The notes under the pieces: model-generated
The model's input: the letters and a program-made list of their open reading frames with translations, nothing else
Database searches by the model: none
What the model was told of the DNA's origin: nothing
Source of the DNA: Hyphomicrobiales bacterium
GTDB taxonomy: Bacteria; Pseudomonadota; Alphaproteobacteria; Rhizobiales; Rhizobiaceae
Reading direction: 5' to 3'
NCBI GenBank assembly: GCA_900469615.1
Contig: UBYA01000029.1
Location: forward strand, 62,001-126,000
Length of the DNA stretch: 64,000 nucleotides
Translations under genes and position numbers: made by a program
Shown: one piece after another, positions 17,739 through 26,584 of the stretch
Position numbering within the stretch: position 1 is the first letter of the stretch
Layout of the letters: each line of letters opens with the position of its first letter

Positions 17739-19385
17739 ATGAAATCGACGAATAAGGCGGCGGGAGCCGATTGGTGGCGCGGGGCAGTGATCTATCAGGT
17801 CTATCCGCGGTCGTTTCAGGATACGGATGCCAACGGGCTCGGCGACATCAAGGGCATTACCCGGCGCCTGCCTCACATTGCCGCACTCGGGGTCGACGCG
17901 ATCTGGCTGGCGCCGTTCTTCACCTCGCCGATGGCCGACATGGGCTACGACGTCGCCGATTACTGCGATGTCGATCCGATTTTCGGCACGCTGGCCGATT
18001 TCGACGAGATGATGGCGGCGGCACACGAGCTGGGACTCAAGGTCATCATCGACCAGGTCATCTCGCACACGTCCGACCGGCATCCCTGGTTCGTGGAGAG
18101 CCGCACGAGCCGCGACAATCCCAAGGCGGACTGGTACGTCTGGGCCGACCCGAAGCCGGATGGAACGGCGCCGAACAACTGGCTGTCGATCTTCGGCGGA
18201 CCGGGCTGGGAATGGGACGGCGTGCGCCGGCAATATTACCAGCACAACTTCCTGACCTCGCAGCCGGACCTGAACTTCCACAATCCGGAGGTGCAGGACG
18301 CAGTGCTGGCTGCCGTCAAGTTCTGGCTCGACCGCGGTGTGGACGGTTTCCGCCTGGATACGGTAAATTACTACTTCTGCGACAGGGAATTGCGCGACAA
18401 TCCGCCGGCACTCGTGGCAACGGGCGGGCTCGATGCACCCGAGAGCAACCCCTACGGGATGCAGAACCATCTCTACGACAAGACACAGCCGGAGAATATC
18501 GGCTTCCTGAAGCGGTTCCGGGCGCTGCTCGATCAATATGAGGATCGCACGACCGTCGGCGAAGTGGGCGATGGCGCGCGCTCGTTGCAAACCGTCGCGG
18601 CCTATACCAGCGGCGGCGACAAGCTGCATATGTGCTATACGTTCGACCTGCTGGGGCCGGATTTCACGCCGGCGCATTTCCGCCGCTGCGTCAGCGATTT
18701 CCAGGACAATGTCGTCGATGGCTGGGTCTGCTGGGCCTTCTCCAACCATGACGTCCAGCGCCATGTCAGCCGCTTTGCAGAGACGGAGGAAGAGCAGCCG
18801 CGCGTCGCAAAGCTGGCGATTTCGCTGCTGTCCGTCCTGCGCGGCTCGATCTGCCTGTATCAGGGGGAAGAGCTCGGCCTTCCCGAGGCGGAGCTGGCCT
18901 TCGAGGATCTGCGCGATCCCTACGGCATTCGCTTCTGGCCGGCATTCAAGGGGCGTGACGGATGCCGCACGCCGATGCCATGGGAGGCCAACCGCGCTCA
19001 TGCGGGCTTTACCACCGCCGAGAAATCCTGGCTGCCGGTTCCCTATCAGCATGCGGCGCTGGCGGTCGACAAGCAGGAGGCGGACCAGCATTCCGTGCTG
19101 CACCACTATCGGCAGACGCTGGCCTTCCGAGCAGAGCATGCCGCCTTGCGCGACGGCGACATGACCTTCCTCGATACCGAGGAGGAGGTTCTGGCCTTCA
19201 CGCGCTCCAAGGGCGATGAGACGCTTCTGTTCGTGTTCAATCTCTCCCGCAAGCCGGTGAAGGTCGCATTGCCGAAGGGGATCAGGCTGGGCAAGACGAT
19301 CGCCATGCCGGGCTTCACCACCGCCGATGCCGGATCGACGGTGGCGCTCTCGGCACTCGATGTCTATTGCGGCGCGCTCGCCTGA
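17739..19385 (+). CDS. GH13 alpha-glucosidase (AglA-like)
   Basis: 548-residue glycoside hydrolase family 13 enzyme. Domain A begins DWWRGAVIYQVYPRSFQDTD; the four conserved GH13 regions are present: DQVISHTSD, GFRLDTVN with the nucleophile near residue 207, TVGEVGD with the acid/base Glu near 275, and FSNHDVQRH with the transition-state Asp. This matches alpha-glucosidases of rhizobial agl loci, which hydrolyse sucrose, maltose or trehalulose-type sugars. Here no agl transporter is adjacent. The ATG at 17739 with a GAGG element upstream is chosen; the frame is open further upstream, but the extra residues are not family-like. Confidence 0.9.
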   Translation: MKSTNKAAGADWWRGAVIYQVYPRSFQDTDANGLGDIKGITRRLPHIAALGVDAIWLAPFFTSPMADMGYDVADYCDVDPIFGTLADFDEMMAAAHELGLKVIIDQVISHTSDRHPWFVESRTSRDNPKADWYVWADPKPDGTAPNNWLSIFGGPGWEWDGVRRQYYQHNFLTSQPDLNFHNPEVQDAVLAAVKFWLDRGVDGFRLDTVNYYFCDRELRDNPPALVATGGLDAPESNPYGMQNHLYDKTQPENIGFLKRFRALLDQYEDRTTVGEVGDGARSLQTVAAYTSGGDKLHMCYTFDLLGPDFTPAHFRRCVSDFQDNVVDGWVCWAFSNHDVQRHVSRFAETEEEQPRVAKLAISLLSVLRGSICLYQGEELGLPEAELAFEDLRDPYGIRFWPAFKGRDGCRTPMPWEANRAHAGFTTAEKSWLPVPYQHAALAVDKQEADQHSVLHHYRQTLAFRAEHAALRDGDMTFLDTEEEVLAFTRSKGDETLLFVFNLSRKPVKVALPKGIRLGKTIAMPGFTTADAGSTVALSALDVYCGALA

Positions 19386-21083
19386 TCAGCCGATCAGCAT
19401 GAACTTGTCGACATCGACAAGGCCTCTGTCCGATATCTTCAGATGCGGGATGACAGGCAGGGGCAGGAATGCCAGCTGCAGAAAGGGTTCTTCCAGCGTC
19501 GCGCCGAGCGCATAGGCCGCCTGACGCAGATGGTGCAGCGTATCGCGCACGCTTTCGTATGGTTCCAGGCTCATCAGGCCGGCGACGGGCAGGGCGATTT
19601 CGCCGGTCACGACGCCATCCTCGACGACGACGAAGCCGCCGTTGATGTCACTGAGGCGGTTGGCGGCGAGCGCCATGTCGTCCTCATTGACGCCGACGAC
19701 GCAGATATTGTGGCTATCATGGCCGACGGTCGAGGCGATGGCGCCCTTCTTCAGTCCGAAACCCTGCACGAAGCCGTTGGCGTGGTTGCCGTTCTTGCCG
19801 TGCCGCTCGATGACGGCGACCTTGATGACATCGTTGCCGAGGTCGATATCGGTCTGGTTCCCCTTGGCCGGCAGGCGGTGACGGCGATGTTCGGTGATGA
19901 TCTTGCCCGGCATCACGCCGATGACGGAGCTTTCGCCTTCGCTGACCGGCACGCCGAAATCGGCAGCGTTGATCGGGCGGGCTTTGATGCTGTCGAGACC
20001 GACGGGGGCGACGGAATTGCGGGTCGCGAAGAGCTCGGCCGTCACCTTTCTGCCTGCGGAGAAGACGATTTCTGCCTTGCAATTCTCAAGACTGTCGATG
20101 ACGACGAGATCGGCGCGCCAGCCGGGTGCCACCAGACCGCGGTCGCGCAGGCCGAAGGCGCGGGCGGCCGAAATGGAGGCCGCCCGATAGATCGCCAGCG
20201 GCTCGACGCCATGGGCGATTGCCGTGCGGATCATGTAATCGAGATGGCCCTGCTCGGCGATGTCGAGCGGGTTGCGGTCGTCGGTGCAGAGTGCGAGATA
20301 GGGCGACAGGCGCTCTGTGATGATTGGCATGAGGGCGTGCAGATCCTTGGAGACGGAGCCCTCCCGCACCAGCACGTGCATGCCTTTGCGGATCTTTTCC
20401 AGCGCTTCTTCGGCCGTTGTCGATTCATGCTCGGTGCGGATGCCGGCGGCGAGATATCCGTTGAGATCGTTGCCGCGCAGCAGAGGGGCGTGGCCGTCGA
20501 TATGGCCGCCCTGAAAGGCTTCGAGCTTTGCCATGCAGACGGGGTCCTTGTGGACCACGCCGGGGAAATTCATGAATTCGGCAAGGCCGATCACCTGCGG
20601 ATGATTGCGGAAGGGCAGCAGCGTTTCGACCGGCAGATCGGCGCCGGAGGTCTCCAGATGCGTGGCCGGCACGCAGGAGGAGAGCTGAACGCGGATATCC
20701 ATGATGGTTTCCAGCGAGCAATCCAGGAAATAGCGGATGCCCTCGGTGCCGAGCACGTTGGCGATCTCGTGCGGATCGCAGATGACCGTTGTGACGCCGT
20801 AGGGCAGGACGCAACGGTCGAATTCGAGCGGCGTCACCAGCGAGGATTCGATGTGGAGGTGCGTGTCGATGAAGCCCGGCACGACGATGCGGCCGGCAAT
20901 ATCGATCTCCTGGCGTCCCCGATAGGTGCCATAGGTGCCGACGATGCGGTCGCCGCAAATCGCGATATCCGAGGCGACCAGCTCTCCCGTCACCAGATCG
21001 AAGAAACGACCGTTCTTGAGCACGATATCCGCAGGCTCCCGGCCGACGCCCTGGTCGATATAGCGTTCGAGTTTGGTGGTCAT
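19386..21083 (-). CDS. ade: Adenine deaminase
   Basis: 565-residue amidohydrolase converting adenine to hypoxanthine in purine salvage. The N-terminal metal motif GFIDTHLHIESS, the ICDPHEIANVLG stretch, EFMNFPGVV, DGHAPLL and the metal-ligand region LCTDDRNPLDI are as in bacterial AdeC. The C-terminal domain with VGHDSHNICVVG is also typical. ATG at 21083 has AGGAAA upstream. Its stop codon abuts the stop of the alpha-glucosidase gene with no gap, so the two converging genes have no dedicated terminator between them. Confidence 0.93.
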   Translation of the reverse strand: MTTKLERYIDQGVGREPADIVLKNGRFFDLVTGELVASDIAICGDRIVGTYGTYRGRQEIDIAGRIVVPGFIDTHLHIESSLVTPLEFDRCVLPYGVTTVICDPHEIANVLGTEGIRYFLDCSLETIMDIRVQLSSCVPATHLETSGADLPVETLLPFRNHPQVIGLAEFMNFPGVVHKDPVCMAKLEAFQGGHIDGHAPLLRGNDLNGYLAAGIRTEHESTTAEEALEKIRKGMHVLVREGSVSKDLHALMPIITERLSPYLALCTDDRNPLDIAEQGHLDYMIRTAIAHGVEPLAIYRAASISAARAFGLRDRGLVAPGWRADLVVIDSLENCKAEIVFSAGRKVTAELFATRNSVAPVGLDSIKARPINAADFGVPVSEGESSVIGVMPGKIITEHRRHRLPAKGNQTDIDLGNDVIKVAVIERHGKNGNHANGFVQGFGLKKGAIASTVGHDSHNICVVGVNEDDMALAANRLSDINGGFVVVEDGVVTGEIALPVAGLMSLEPYESVRDTLHHLRQAAYALGATLEEPFLQLAFLPLPVIPHLKISDRGLVDVDKFMLIG

Positions 21084-21130
21084 GGCTTTTTCCTGCATTC
21101 GCTGTGATTCTATATAGCCGCTCACACTAG

Positions 21131-21157
21131 CCCTCTCCCGGTTTTACCGGGAGAGGG
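21131..21157. repeat. REP-like palindrome 1
   Basis: CCCTCTCCCGG (21131-21141) and CCGGGAGAGGG (21147-21157) with a 5-base loop. It shares its core with the oppA-oppB stem-loop and with the two palindromes that bracket the DUF559 gene. Confidence 0.75.
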
Positions 21158-21207
21158 GATCTGGTCGAATTTGTTGATAGCTGGGTGTCTGGCGAGAGCG
21201 AGGGACT

Positions 21208-21246
21208 CCCTCTCCCTGCTTGCGGGGAGAGGGCTGGGGTGAGGGG
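21208..21246. repeat. REP-like palindrome 2 plus tail, left flank of the DUF559 gene
   Basis: CCCTCTCCCTGC (21208-21219) pairs with GCGGGGAGAGGG (21222-21233) with one G-T pair. The tail CTGGGGTGAGGGG (21234-21246) runs directly into the TAA of the DUF559 gene. The same palindrome and tail occur in reverse orientation on the other side of that gene. Confidence 0.8.
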
Positions 21247-21651
21247 TTATTTCGGAGGTGCTGCCGGAATAAACCTGAAATCACGAGCCGTTACAGCGTC
21301 GGTCAACCTGCCTTCACAGATGGTTACGATGGTTTCGAGAACAGATGGCATGGCTGAGAGCACGTCAACATTCCCAAAGCGCACGACGGACCAGCCTTCA
21401 CCGATCATGAAAGCATCGCGAATGGCGTCACGCCTACTATTTGCATGTTGGCTGCCATCGATCTCGATAACCAAGCTTCGCTCGCGGCAGGCAAAATCGG
21501 CAAAATAGGGACTGATCGGAAACTGCCGAACGAATTTGAAGCCATTCAGTCGCCGGTTACGAAGTTCCGTCCAAAGTTTTGCTTCGGCATCATTATCCGC
21601 TTGCCGAAGGCTGCGTGCGCGATTTGTTGTTTCAGGTTCTGGGCCACGCAT
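21247..21651 (-). CDS. DUF559 endonuclease-like protein
   Basis: 134-residue protein with the DUF559 core, a PD-(D/E)XK-type fold related to Vsr mismatch endonucleases. Visible features are AEAKLWTELRNRRLNGFKFV with a conserved Glu near residue 23, FVRQFPISPYFADFACRER with Asp52, and LVIEIDGSQHA with Glu63 and Asp65; the tail WSVVRFGNVDVL matches the usual final strand. These proteins are very common in rhizobial genomes but their function is not established. The gene is bracketed by inverted copies of one palindromic repeat, its stop codon touching the left copy and its start 21 bp from the right copy. Confidence 0.85.
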   Translation of the reverse strand: MRGPEPETTNRARSLRQADNDAEAKLWTELRNRRLNGFKFVRQFPISPYFADFACRERSLVIEIDGSQHANSRRDAIRDAFMIGEGWSVVRFGNVDVLSAMPSVLETIVTICEGRLTDAVTARDFRFIPAAPPK

Positions 21652-21672
21652 CTCATGGTCCGTTGGGAAAAG

Positions 21673-21712
21673 CCCCTCACCCTAACCCTCTCCCCGCAGG
21701 CGGGGAGAGGGG
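21673..21712. repeat. REP-like palindrome 3 plus tail, right flank of the DUF559 gene
   Basis: The tail CCCCTCACCCTAA (21673-21685) is followed by CCCTCTCCCCGC (21686-21697), AG, and GCGGGGAGAGGG (21700-21711). It is the mirror image of the element at 21208-21246, with the tails facing the gene on both sides. Confidence 0.85.
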
Positions 21713-21778
21713 ACGTTCTCGAATTCGCCGATAGCACTGCACTGTGCCTCATTGAGGCGGCGTGCCGCGATATTCGTC

Positions 21779-23107
21779 TCAAATGTTGTTCTGCAAGATT
21801 TCGCGAAGCTTGCCGAACAGTTCGTCGATGTGATGCTTCTCGATGATCAGCGGCGGCGAAAGGGCGATGATGTCGCCGGTGGTGCGGATCAGCAGGCCCT
21901 TTTCGTAGGCCTTCAGGAAGGCGGTGAAGGCGCGCTTGGTGGGTTCGCCGGCGATGGGATCGAGCTCGATGGCGCCGATCAGGCCGGTGTTTCTGATGTC
22001 GATGACGTTCGGGCAGTCCTTGAGGGAATGCAGGGCATCGGCCCAGTAGTCGGAAAGCTCGGCCGCGCGGGTGAGCAGGCCCTCTTCCTTGTAGGTGTCG
22101 AGCGTCGCAAGCGCGGCCGCGGAGGCGATCGGGTTGCCGGAATAGGTGTAGCCGTGGAAGAACTCGATCATGTGCTCGGGTCCCTGCATGAAGGCGTCAT
22201 GGATCTCCGAGGTCACGAAGACGGCGCCCATCGGGATGACGCCGTTGGTCAGGCCCTTGGCGGTGGTGATCATGTCGGGCTTCACGTCGTAATACTGAGC
22301 CGCAAACGGGGTGCCGAGGCGACCGAAGCCAGTGATGACTTCGTCGAAAATCAGCAGGATGCCGTGCTTGGTGCAGATTTCGCGCAGCTTCTGCAGATAG
22401 CCCTTCGGCGGAATGAGGACGCCGGTGGAGCCGGCAACCGGCTCGACGATGACGGCTGCGATGGTCGAGGCGTCATGCAGCGTGACGATGCGCTCCAGCT
22501 CGCTGGCGATATCGCCGCCATGCTCGGGCTCGCCGCGCGTGAAGGCGTTCTTGCCGGGAACATGCGTGTGCGGCATATGGTCGACGCCGGTCAGCAGCGT
22601 GCCGAACATTTTGCGGTTGGTGACGATGCCGCCGACGGAGATGCCGCCGAAATTGACGCCGTGATAGCCGCGTTCGCGGCCGATGAGGCGGAAGCGCGAA
22701 CCGTTGCCCTTCACGCGGTGATAGGCGAGCGCGATCTTCAGGGCCGTCTCGACCGATTCCGAACCGGAGTTGGTATAGAGGACATGATCCAGGCCATCCG
22801 GGGCGATGTCCACCAGGCGGTTCGCCAGTTCGAAAGCCTTGGGATGGCCGAGCTGGAAGGCCGGAGCATAGTCGAGCTCGCCAGCCTGCTGGGCAATGGC
22901 CTCGGTGATCTTTGGCCGGCAGTGTCCGGCGTTTACACACCACAGGCCGGCGGTTCCGTCCAGCACCTGCCGACCGTCATGGGTGGTGTAGTACATATCC
23001 TTGGCGCCGACGAAGAGGCGCGGTTCCTTCTTGAACTGGCGGTTGGCCGTAAACGGCATCCAGAAGGCGCGCAAATCGTTGGGGGTGGCATTCAAACGGT
23101 CAGACAT
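21779..23107 (-). CDS. Class III PLP aminotransferase, omega-amino acid:pyruvate type
   Basis: 442-residue PLP enzyme. The N-terminus (LRAFWMPFTANRQFKKEPRL) is typical of beta-alanine/omega-amino acid:pyruvate aminotransferases. NSGSESVETALKIA binds the cofactor phosphate, GRERGYHGVNFGG is the usual motif, LIFDEVITGFGRLG holds the PLP-contacting Asp, and TTAKGLTNGVIPMG the Schiff-base Lys. ATG at 23107 has GGAG 6 bases upstream. The substrate could be beta-alanine, taurine, putrescine or another omega-amine. Confidence 0.9.
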   Translation of the reverse strand: MSDRLNATPNDLRAFWMPFTANRQFKKEPRLFVGAKDMYYTTHDGRQVLDGTAGLWCVNAGHCRPKITEAIAQQAGELDYAPAFQLGHPKAFELANRLVDIAPDGLDHVLYTNSGSESVETALKIALAYHRVKGNGSRFRLIGRERGYHGVNFGGISVGGIVTNRKMFGTLLTGVDHMPHTHVPGKNAFTRGEPEHGGDIASELERIVTLHDASTIAAVIVEPVAGSTGVLIPPKGYLQKLREICTKHGILLIFDEVITGFGRLGTPFAAQYYDVKPDMITTAKGLTNGVIPMGAVFVTSEIHDAFMQGPEHMIEFFHGYTYSGNPIASAAALATLDTYKEEGLLTRAAELSDYWADALHSLKDCPNVIDIRNTGLIGAIELDPIAGEPTKRAFTAFLKAYEKGLLIRTTGDIIALSPPLIIEKHHIDELFGKLREILQNNI

Positions 23108-23328
23108 GCTGTTCTCCAATGGCCATTCGGGGGCCATTTCCCGATCGCGGCGCGATTATATTTTACTGCCTGGTCAAATTATCAGCAGGCCCTTTCGCGT
23201 CAAGGCAAAGATAGAGGGCCGGGAGCGGGGCGGGGCTTTGGATGACGGGTGAAATCTGCGGTGCACCCGCGCGCCCGCTTCGATGGCGGCAGGCTGCCCG
23301 GAGGCTGGCCTACACTCGTCCGGATACG

Positions 23329-23362
23329 AAAAAGCTGACAAGCCCGACGGGGCTTGCCAGCT
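23329..23362 (-). terminator. Rho-independent terminator of the nolR-like gene
   Basis: Read on the minus strand, a 13-bp stem with one mismatch (arms at 23350-23362 and 23333-23345, loop 4 bases) is followed by five T. It lies about 95 bases beyond the nolR-like stop and upstream of the aminotransferase gene in the same direction, so it separates the two units. Confidence 0.85.
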
Positions 23363-23456
23363 AAAAATGCTAAAACACCTGGTCATGAAAGTAAGGCGAT
23401 CTTCAGGGTGTCCCCCACGGATCGTTCGTCCGCTGACCCAGAGCTATTGAAGGCTC

Positions 23457-23774
23457 TTAAGCAGCCGATCTACTTTTTTCCGGCTCACAATAAATGTCTT
23501 CCAGCGTCTCGAGAACCCGGATAACGGATTCCGATGTGCTGGAGTAGTAAATCGTTTGAGCATCGCGACGTGTCTTGACCAGCTTCTGAGCGCGAAGCTT
23601 CGAAAGATGCTGCGAAAGTGCCGACTGGCTCAATCCCACCTGATTGGCAAGAACGCCGACCGGAACTTCGCCCTTAACGAGACTGCAAAGGATCAAAAGA
23701 CGCTTAGGGTTTGCCATTGCTGATAGTAATGCTGCCGCAACATTAGAGTGTTCGGCCAAATTTCTTGTCTTCAT
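23457..23774 (-). CDS. nolR: NolR-like ArsR-family transcriptional regulator
   Basis: 105-residue winged-helix regulator. LLSAMANPKRLLILCSLV and VGLSQSALSQHLSKLRAQ with the ending TRRDAQTIYYSS closely match NolR of Sinorhizobium, which represses nodulation genes and affects exopolysaccharide and growth functions as a dimer. There are no metal-binding cysteine pairs of the ArsR/SmtB type, as expected for NolR. It is monocistronic, with its own terminator and a long AT-rich upstream region. The symbol rests on sequence resemblance seen by eye; other ArsR paralogues in rhizobia are similar. Confidence 0.75.
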   Translation of the reverse strand: MKTRNLAEHSNVAAALLSAMANPKRLLILCSLVKGEVPVGVLANQVGLSQSALSQHLSKLRAQKLVKTRRDAQTIYYSSTSESVIRVLETLEDIYCEPEKSRSAA

Positions 23775-24140
23775 TTTTTAAACTTCCCAATGCGGAGCGT
23801 ACATCAGAAATTGTGCTATTTCTAAACCGGCACCAAACCGATTTCCAACAATACCAACACGCGCCGAAGATTGTATATACCTAAATTTAAGGTATCGAGT
23901 ATGCTATTTTAGGTATGTATGTATGATGGGCGCGCAATGATATGAGAGGCGCCCATCACCGCCCGGAGACCCTCGATTAGCCCAAAATAGGTCGATTATC
24001 GTCGTTTCCGGCTCCTGTATATCCCAATTTCGGTCAAAAGCCGATTACAACTTACCAATAATGGTCGCTACCCATCAGACTGCAAGGCTACTAATTCTCG
24101 CACTGTTGCGCGCCCTGCGGCACCCCAATTTATTTTCGAC
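23775..24140. other. 366-bp AT-rich intergenic region with dyad elements
   Basis: No protein gene is apparent. Two structured elements are visible. ATACCT and AGGTAT arms flank AAATTTA at 23877-23895, with a further half site TTTTAGGTAT just beyond (23907-23916). GATGGGCGC (23925-23933) is complementary to GCGCCCATC (23949-23957) with a 15-base loop. The first pair could be an operator for the nolR-like gene, which is autoregulated in Sinorhizobium; the second could be an RNA hairpin of an unannotated transcript. Both are proposals. Confidence 0.4.
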
Positions 24141-24632
24141 CTAAAGAATCATCAGGTCCGCGGCGGACAGGATGTAAGCCCTTCCGAAGCCGCCGTTCAG
24201 GCTGGCATCGAGCGGAACGAGGCGAAAGAAACAGAAATCCGGAAAGTCGATATAGAGCTTGGATTTCGGGTGGCGATCGAGGAAAAGCCCGCGAATCCGC
24301 TCGTGCGCTTGGCCTTGCCGGTCGATGCGCTCCGCGCTGCAACGCACGGTCAGGCGGGGATGGGCCAGGGGATCGCCCTTGCCGGGTTCGCCGAAGAGCG
24401 CCGACGCGCGGGGATCCTTAATCAGGGACTTGGTATGCGATGAAAGGCCGGAGACGAGAATGACGGGAGCACCGTCGGCATCGATGGCGATCAGGACGCG
24501 ACTGACGGAGGGAAAGCCGGTTTCGGGATCGATGACGGCCAGCGCCGCGTGGGCGGCATCGTGCATGAGGCCGCGCGCCTGCTTGCGCGCATCCTCGTCC
24601 GTTTCCCTGATCACCGATGGTTTATCGTTCAT
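24141..24632 (-). CDS. Pyridoxamine 5'-phosphate oxidase-fold FMN-binding protein (HugZ-like)
   Basis: 163-residue split-barrel protein. AALAVIDPETGFPSVSRVLIA, LVSGLSSHTKSLIKDPRASAL and the C-terminal LDASLNGGFGRAYIL match HugZ/PPOX-related proteins that bind FMN or heme; HugZ-type proteins degrade heme. The length suggests only the split-barrel domain and not the extra heme-binding DUF2470 domain of full HugZ. ATG at 24632 has GGAG 6 bases upstream. It is 36 bases beyond the choV stop, in the same direction, but a functional link is not evident. Confidence 0.8.
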   Translation of the reverse strand: MNDKPSVIRETDEDARKQARGLMHDAAHAALAVIDPETGFPSVSRVLIAIDADGAPVILVSGLSSHTKSLIKDPRASALFGEPGKGDPLAHPRLTVRCSAERIDRQGQAHERIRGLFLDRHPKSKLYIDFPDFCFFRLVPLDASLNGGFGRAYILSAADLMIL

Positions 24633-24668
24633 TAACTGCTCCATGAATTGAGGAGCAGCCAGGGACGG

Positions 24669-25730
24669 CTACTCCTTTCGCCGGTGACTGGTCAGGCCGG
24701 CCACCACGTCTTGCGCCGAGATGGTTCCGATAATTGTGCCGTTGTCAACAACGCCGATGTTGCCCGGCTGGCGGGTGAGGGCGTCGAGGATATCGACAAG
24801 CGGCGTTGTCGCCGTTGCAGTGGCGGTGACGGAACCGGAACCGGAACCGGCATTGGCCGAATGCCCGACGCCCTGTTGCATGACATCGCGCGCCGTCAGC
24901 ATGCTGATCGGGTTCATGTGCTGCACGAAATCGGCCACGTACTGGTCGGCTGGATTCTTGACGATTTCCTGCGGTGTCCCGCACTGGATGATGTGGCCGC
25001 TCTCCATGATGGCGATGCGGTTTCCGATGCGGAATGCCTCGTCCAGGTCATGGCTGACGAACAGGATGGTGCGCTTCAGGCGGCGCTGGAATTCGAGGAG
25101 TTCGTCCTGCAGGCGCGTGCGGATCAATGGATCGAGCGCGGAGAACGGCTCGTCCATGAGCAGGATCGGCGCGCCGGTCGCAAAGGCGCGCGCCAGACCG
25201 ACGCGCTGCTGCATGCCGCCCGACAGCTCGTTGACCTTGCGATTGGCCCACTGCGTGAGATTGACGAGCTGAAGCTGCTCATCGACGCGCTTCTTGCGCT
25301 CGGCTTCCGGAATGCCGGCAAGCTCGAGCCCGAAGCCCACATTGTCGGCCACGGTTCGCCAGGGCAGCAATGCGAACTGCTGGAACACCATGGAGACGGT
25401 GTGCATGCGCAGGTCGCGCAAAGCCTTCGGACTGCAGGAGTAGGGGTTGACGGGGCCGTTCTTGCTGTTGACGACCACATCGCCGCGCACGACCGGTGCT
25501 AGGCCGTTGACGGCGCGCAGCAGCGTCGATTTTCCCGATCCGGAAAGCCCCATCAGCACGAGGATCTCGCCTTCCTCGATTTCCAGCGAGGCATTGGCGA
25601 CGCCGAGCACCATGCCCGTTTCCTTGCCGATGTCGTCGCGAGACTTGCCCGAGTCGATAAGTTTCAGCGCGGCATCGGGGCGATCGCCGAAGATGATGCT
25701 GACATTCTTGAAGCCGACAGCGACGGTCAT
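24669..25730 (-). CDS. choV: Choline ABC transporter ATP-binding protein ChoV
   Basis: 353-residue ProV-type ATPase. Walker A GLSGSGKST, Q-loop FQQFALLPW, signature ELSGGMQQRVGLARA, Walker B ILLMDEPFSALD and switch VSHDLDEA are all present. A C-terminal CBS-type regulatory segment (NIGVVDNGTIIGTISAQD) is joined through a low-complexity linker of Gly-Ser and Ala-Thr repeats near residues 304-318. The start overlaps the choW stop as ATGA, indicating coupling. With ChoX and ChoW it imports choline, which rhizobia use for glycine betaine and phosphatidylcholine synthesis. Confidence 0.92.
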   Translation of the reverse strand: MTVAVGFKNVSIIFGDRPDAALKLIDSGKSRDDIGKETGMVLGVANASLEIEEGEILVLMGLSGSGKSTLLRAVNGLAPVVRGDVVVNSKNGPVNPYSCSPKALRDLRMHTVSMVFQQFALLPWRTVADNVGFGLELAGIPEAERKKRVDEQLQLVNLTQWANRKVNELSGGMQQRVGLARAFATGAPILLMDEPFSALDPLIRTRLQDELLEFQRRLKRTILFVSHDLDEAFRIGNRIAIMESGHIIQCGTPQEIVKNPADQYVADFVQHMNPISMLTARDVMQQGVGHSANAGSGSGSVTATATATTPLVDILDALTRQPGNIGVVDNGTIIGTISAQDVVAGLTSHRRKE

Positions 25731-26584
25731 GAGCGGTCTCCTTCGCCGGGGGCACGGAACATACGGTCGAGAATGATCGCCAGGATGACGATGCAGGCAC
25801 CGGAATCGAAGCTCTTGGCAACGTTGACGCTGTTCAGCGCACGTAGAACCGGAACGCCGAGACCGGGAGCGCCGACGAGGGCGGCGATGGACACCATGGA
25901 GAGCGACAGCATGATGGTCTGCGTGAGGCCGGCCATGATCTGCGGCATGGCGAAGGGCAGCTCGACCTTGCGCAGAACCTGGCGCGGCGTCGCACCGAAG
26001 GATTCAGCCGCTTCGACAAGCGCGGGCGGGGTCGAAATGATGCCGAGACGCGTCATGCGGATCGGCGCGGGGATGGCGAAGACGACGGTCGCGACCAGGC
26101 CCGGCACCATGCCGAGACCGAGCAGGATCATGGCCGGCACCAGGTAGACGAAAGTCGGAATGGTCTGCATCAGGTCGAGGATCGGCCGCAGGAAGGCGAA
26201 GAGCCAGGGACGTCGGGCGGAGGCGATGCCGAGCGGCACGCCAACGAGCATGCTGACGAAGGTGGAGGCCAGCACCAGTGCCAGCGTTTCGGTCGTTTCC
26301 TTCCAGTAGCCCTGGTTGATGGTGATGAGCAGCCCGATGAAGGTGAGGGCCGTCACCCCGACGCTCCGGCGCATCCAGTAGGCGATGGCGGTGAACACGA
26401 CGACGACGATCAGTGGATGCGGAGCCTGCAGAAGGAACAGCAACGCGTTGATCACATGCGCGACCACGAAGGAGAGGCCGTCGAAAAACCACGTGACATT
26501 GGTCGTCAGCCAATCGACGACGGCTTTGGCCCACGGCCCGATGGGGATGCGATAATCGGTTAACCAGTTCACGTCTTTGCCCAC
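25727..26584 (-). CDS. choW: Choline ABC transporter permease ChoW
   Basis: 285-residue permease of the ProW/OpuAB family with a soluble start, about six membrane helices and the coupling loop region ALVEAAESFGATPRQVLRKV. LPFAMPQIMAGLTQTIMLSLSM is characteristic of betaine/choline permeases. The start is uncertain: GTG at 26584 is annotated, and a GTG at 26572 would begin closer to relatives starting near NWLTDY. It overlaps choV by 4 bases. Confidence 0.92.
   Translation of the reverse strand: MGKDVNWLTDYRIPIGPWAKAVVDWLTTNVTWFFDGLSFVVAHVINALLFLLQAPHPLIVVVVFTAIAYWMRRSVGVTALTFIGLLITINQGYWKETTETLALVLASTFVSMLVGVPLGIASARRPWLFAFLRPILDLMQTIPTFVYLVPAMILLGLGMVPGLVATVVFAIPAPIRMTRLGIISTPPALVEAAESFGATPRQVLRKVELPFAMPQIMAGLTQTIMLSLSMVSIAALVGAPGLGVPVLRALNSVNVAKSFDSGACIVILAIILDRMFRAPGEGDRS

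Noticed and set aside
19443..21107. 554-codon open frame antisense to adenine deaminase
   Set aside because: Shadow of a well-conserved enzyme; residue use (Asp/Gly/His-rich) is that expected from reverse reading.
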